Part shown: positions 61,258 to 64,000 of the stretch, piece by piece
Position numbering within the stretch: position 1 is the first letter of the stretch
Layout: each line of letters starts with the position of its first letter
NCBI GenBank assembly: GCA_037190845.1
Contig: JBBCJI010000005.1
Location: forward strand, 62,001-126,000
DNA: 64,000 nt
Source of the DNA: JBEBVQ01 sp037190845
Lineage (GTDB): Bacteria; Bacteroidota; Bacteroidia; Chitinophagales; Chitinophagaceae
Reading direction: 5' to 3'
Notes under the pieces: model-generated
Databases searched by the model: none
Seen by the model: only the letters and a program-made list of their open reading frames with translations
What the model was told of the DNA's origin: nothing
Translations under genes and position numbers: made by a program

Positions 61258-61986
61258 ATGATGATGATCAAAGCGGTCATAAAAAAACTGATAAAAAAAT
61301 TGCCGGTGGCATTTACCCGGAACCAGCAATACGACAGGCAAACAATACGGGTTATCAAAAAGGTTTGTAAGCGAAACAGTAATTGCATTGATGTTGGCGC
61401 TCATAAAGGGGAAGTGCTGGACCAGATGCTCAGATATGCCCCGGAGGGCCTGCATTATGCTTTTGAGCCGATCCCGGATTTATTTGCCGCCCTGAAGGAA
61501 AAATATAGTGTATACCCCGGTTGCCGGGTATCGGATATTGCGTTAAGTAACGTAAAAGGAATGGCTTCGTTTAATTATGTTGTTTCAAACCCGTCGTATA
61601 GCGGCCTTGTAAAGCGTAAGTATGACAGGGCCCATGAAGAAGATCGTCCTATTACCGTTGCAACAGATCTGCTGGATCATATTTTACCACCGGATGTCAC
61701 CATTGACCTGATGAAGATTGATGTGGAAGGGGGAGAATTGCTGGTGATGGAAGGTGCAAAGGGTATGATAACCCGTTGCAAACCCGTTATTATTTTTGAA
61801 CATGGGCTTGGCGCCTCCGACTATTATGGGGTTACGCCAGAGCAGGTATTTTTATTGCTTGCCGGTTGTGGCATGCGGGTCAATACGATGAAAAGGTGGC
61901 TGGCAGGTCAGCCTGGATTCACAGAACCCGAATTTAAAAGGCATTATTATGAGCGGATGGATTACTATTTTATAGCATATCCCTGA
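61258..61986 (+). CDS. FkbM-family methyltransferase
   Basis: A 242-aa SAM-dependent methyltransferase. The ATG at 61258 (MMMIKAVIKKLIKKLP) is preferred over a GTG at 61213; ATGs follow in the next two codons as well. SAM block: CIDVGAHKGEVLDQML near residue 46. The later FkbM pattern is IDLMKIDVEGGELLVMEGAKGMI, followed by PVIIFEHG. FkbM-type enzymes O-methylate sugars in bacterial glycans; the adjacent ligase-like gene supports such a role, though the substrate is unknown. Confidence 0.9.
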   Translation: MMMIKAVIKKLIKKLPVAFTRNQQYDRQTIRVIKKVCKRNSNCIDVGAHKGEVLDQMLRYAPEGLHYAFEPIPDLFAALKEKYSVYPGCRVSDIALSNVKGMASFNYVVSNPSYSGLVKRKYDRAHEEDRPITVATDLLDHILPPDVTIDLMKIDVEGGELLVMEGAKGMITRCKPVIIFEHGLGASDYYGVTPEQVFLLLAGCGMRVNTMKRWLAGQPGFTEPEFKRHYYERMDYYFIAYP

Positions 61987-62027
61987 CCGATCGTTTGCAT
62001 GGTACAGACCAAAACTTTTGGCGGACA

Positions 62028-62059
62028 TTGGCATGAAAAGACGCTGACCGTTATCTTTG
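62028..62059 (+). promoter_or_regulatory. Promoter of pheS (TTG-N21-TATCTTTG)
   Basis: TTG at 62028-62030 and TATCTTTG at 62052-62059 with a 21-nt spacer, both elements of the Bacteroidota consensus. The pheS ATG follows 10 nt later, so the leader is very short. Confidence 0.65.
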
Positions 62060-62069
62060 TCATTTATTT

Positions 62070-63095
62070 ATGGAATCACTACAGGCACAGATTCAGGCAT
62101 ATGAACCGGAAATCCGGTCATTCCGGCCCGCTGGCGCAGCAGAGCTGGAGCAGTACCGCGTTAAATTTCTCGGAACCAAAGGTATTGTGAAGCAATTGTT
62201 TGGAGCCATGAAGGATGTGCCGCCCGCTCAGAAAAAGGAAGCCGGGCAACTGCTGAATGCTTTTAAACAACTGGCTGAGGCACAATATGAATCATTCCGG
62301 CATATACAGGCCGGTGGGCGGAAAAAGGATACGGTGGCAGATATTACCCTTCCGGGTGTATCCCTTCCGCTGGGTACAAGGCATCCATTGCGTATGGTGG
62401 AGCGCCGGATCGTTTCTGTTTTTGAAAAGATCGGATTCAGTGTGGCTACCGGCCCCGAAATAGAGGACGACTGGCACAATTTTACGTCGCTCAACCTGTC
62501 CGAACATCATCCCGCGCGGGATATGCAGGACACATTTTACGTATCGAAAGGGCCTGACTGGGTGCTGCGCACCCATACGTCTTCCGTGCAGGCGCGTGTA
62601 TTGGAGCAGGGGACATTGCCGGTGCGTGTGATCTGTCCCGGCAGGGTTTACCGGAATGAGACCATATCGGCCCGTGCCCATTGTTTTTTTCACCAGTGCG
62701 AAGGGTTATATGTAGATAAGCAAGTTTCATTTGCCGATCTGAAGCAGACATTATATTACTTTGTAAGTGAAATGTTCGGACCAGATACGAAGGTGCGTTT
62801 CCGCCCTTCCTATTTTCCTTTTACGGAACCAAGCGCAGAGATGGATATTTCCTGTACGGTGTGCGGCGGAGCGGGGTGCAATCTCTGCAAACACACTGGC
62901 TGGGTAGAGATATTAGGCTGCGGCATGGTACATCCGGATATGCTTCGTAATTTTAATATTGATCCTGATATATATACTGGTTTTGCCTTTGGTATGGGTG
63001 TGGAGCGCATTACCCAGATCAAATACCAGGTAAATGATCTGCGGTTATATTCCCAGAACGATATCCGGTTTTTGAAGCAGTTTCAGTCACTTTAA
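62070..63095 (+). CDS. pheS: Phenylalanyl-tRNA synthetase alpha subunit
   Basis: The catalytic subunit that charges tRNA-Phe. An N-terminal coiled-coil region (about residues 1-90) with FLGTKGIVKQLF leads to the class II core: motif 2 RVICPGRVYRNETI with HCFFHQCEGLYVD, FRPSYFPFTEPSAEMDI, and motif 3 GFAFGMGVERITQIKY near the C-terminus. A zinc-like CTVCGGAGCNLCKHTGW loop precedes it. Length 341 aa is normal. pheT is not adjacent, so the subunits are encoded apart. Confidence 0.97.
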   Translation: MESLQAQIQAYEPEIRSFRPAGAAELEQYRVKFLGTKGIVKQLFGAMKDVPPAQKKEAGQLLNAFKQLAEAQYESFRHIQAGGRKKDTVADITLPGVSLPLGTRHPLRMVERRIVSVFEKIGFSVATGPEIEDDWHNFTSLNLSEHHPARDMQDTFYVSKGPDWVLRTHTSSVQARVLEQGTLPVRVICPGRVYRNETISARAHCFFHQCEGLYVDKQVSFADLKQTLYYFVSEMFGPDTKVRFRPSYFPFTEPSAEMDISCTVCGGAGCNLCKHTGWVEILGCGMVHPDMLRNFNIDPDIYTGFAFGMGVERITQIKYQVNDLRLYSQNDIRFLKQFQSL

Positions 63096-63117
63096 TACTG
63101 CCTGATTAAAGATAGCC

Positions 63118-63150
63118 ACTTAATAGCTAATTGGCAGATTAGCTAATTAA
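63118..63150. repeat. Short TTAGCTAAT-family repeat
   Basis: TAGCTAATT (63124-63132) and TTAGCTAATT (63139-63148) separate the pheS stop from the next start, using the words of the 11046-11133 array. Confidence 0.5.
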
Positions 63151-63154
63151 TAAT

Positions 63155-64000
63155 ATGATACTCATAACAGGCGCAAGCGGGTTTGTAGGACAACACCTGG
63201 TGCATTTGCTCAGTGCACAGGGTGGCCGGGAGATCCGTGCGCTGTATCACCGCCGCGTGCCGGATGATCGTCTGCAGCGCCTGCCGGGGGTGCACTGGAT
63301 GCAATGCGACCTGCTGGATATCTTTTCAGTAGCTGAAGTCATGCAGGGAGTGGATGAAGTCTATCATTGCGCAGCGGTGATTTCCTTTCATCCGCGGATG
63401 AAGGAGGAAATGATGCAGGTGAATATAACAGGCACGGCACATATTGTAGATGCTGCATTGGAAGCGCAGGTGCGTAAGCTGGTATTTATAAGCTCTGTCG
63501 CTGCCCTGGGAAGGAATATACAGGGGCAGGAGATCACGGAAGAGGTGCAATGGGAAGAGGGCGGCTATAACTCAGCTTATGCGCAAAGTAAATATTATGC
63601 GGAGATGGAAGTCTGGCGGGGTATAGCCGAAGGGTTGAATGCAGCGATACTTAACCCCGGTATCATACTCGGAGCGGGCGGAGACTGGGAAGCCGGGTCT
63701 GCCCGGTTGATGAAGCTGGTATACGATGAATTTCCGTTTTATACCCATGGCGTCAACGGTTGGGTGGATGTCAGGGATGTGGCGAAGGCGGCGTCTATGC
63801 TAATGGATAGAGATATCAGCGCTGAGCGGTTTATTCTCAGTGCAGGTAATTTTTCCTATAAGCAGGTATTTACGCTTATGGCTGAAGCGCTCAGCCGGAG
63901 GCCGCCCCGCTACCGGGCTACTCCTTTTATGACTGACCTGGTGTGGCGCTGGAATGTGGTACGAAGCCGGTTTACCGGTGCCGTCGCTACCGTTACAAAA
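63155..64000 (+). CDS. NAD-dependent epimerase/dehydratase (extended SDR), 3' truncated
   Basis: The frame opens with an ATG at 63155 and stays open for 282 codons to the window edge, so the C-terminus is outside. The N-terminal NAD-binding block is MILITGASGFVGQHLVHLL. VYHCAAVISF and KLVFISSVAALG follow, with the catalytic Tyr/Lys pair in YAQSKYYAEM and then LNPGIILGAG and WVDVRDVAKAA. The pattern resembles dihydroflavonol-4-reductase-like extended SDR proteins. The substrate is unknown. Confidence 0.88.
   Translation, partial: MILITGASGFVGQHLVHLLSAQGGREIRALYHRRVPDDRLQRLPGVHWMQCDLLDIFSVAEVMQGVDEVYHCAAVISFHPRMKEEMMQVNITGTAHIVDAALEAQVRKLVFISSVAALGRNIQGQEITEEVQWEEGGYNSAYAQSKYYAEMEVWRGIAEGLNAAILNPGIILGAGGDWEAGSARLMKLVYDEFPFYTHGVNGWVDVRDVAKAASMLMDRDISAERFILSAGNFSYKQVFTLMAEALSRRPPRYRATPFMTDLVWRWNVVRSRFTGAVATVTK

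Noticed and set aside
1..64000. tRNA, rRNA or riboswitch genes
   Set aside because: I read the intergenic regions and saw no cloverleaf-like sequence with a TTCGANTC-type arm and no known riboswitch core. A covariance-model scan would be needed to exclude them fully.

Overview
The window comes from a Bacteroidota chromosome, most likely a Chitinophagaceae member such as Chitinophaga (taxon inferred, not tested). The reasons are five secreted proteins with type IX secretion (T9SS) sorting domains, a TonB-dependent receptor with an N-terminal carboxypeptidase-regulatory-like domain, promoter -7 elements of the form TAnnTTTG with little use of Shine-Dalgarno sequences, TPR-type histidine kinases paired with LuxR-type regulators, and the Bacteroidota order of the dcw cluster.

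Layout. 1-2.0 kb: the 3' part of pyrD and a convergent mnmA. 2.0-13.4 kb: a surface-polysaccharide locus. It holds a GT2 glycosyltransferase, a GT29 (sialyltransferase)-like protein, a tightly coupled three-gene operon (pyruvate-aldolase-like enzyme with a fused second domain, CMP-sialate-synthetase-like cytidylyltransferase, HAD phosphatase), a Wzx-type flippase, a Wzy-like membrane protein and two GT4 glycosyltransferases. The 4.1-8.9 kb part is visibly richer in A+T. A 151-bp MITE-like element with a perfect 8-bp target duplication lies at 10.7 kb. 13.5-14.2 kb: an enoyl-CoA hydratase family gene.

14.4-30.5 kb: an uninterrupted minus-strand division and cell-wall (dcw) cluster, mraZ-rsmH-ftsL-ftsI-murE-mraY-murD-ftsW-murG-murC-ftsQ-ftsA-ftsZ, closed by a strong terminator after ftsZ. 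Four 10-bp-phased GTG boxes, probable MraZ operator sites, precede mraZ. Beyond them lies a group of DnaA-box-like sequences beside a very A+T-rich stretch. 30.8-50.9 kb: two paralogous TPR histidine kinase/LuxR regulator pairs interleaved with five large T9SS cargo proteins (SBBP-type, PKD, Kelch plus Ig-like, Ig-like, FG-GAP/ASPIC) and a CrtI-like FAD oxidoreductase.

51.0-64.0 kb: an MsbA-like ABC exporter, prfB without the usual programmed frameshift, a GtrA-family protein, a TonB-dependent receptor with a partner lipoprotein behind six 11-bp-phased hexamers that resemble a Pho box, an unrecognised lipoprotein, an O-antigen-ligase-like protein, an FkbM methyltransferase, pheS and a 3'-truncated NAD-dependent epimerase/dehydratase.

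Short palindromic repeat families (built on TTTGAAAAT, ATGATGAGTTA and TTAGCTAAT) recur between genes, often beginning at stop codons. No tRNA, rRNA or CRISPR array was seen. The best candidate for an undescribed system is the 4-bp-overlapping aldolase-cytidylyltransferase-phosphatase operon next to a sialyltransferase-like gene. It suggests a CMP-activated ulosonic-acid-like sugar made by an aldolase rather than a NeuB-type synthase.
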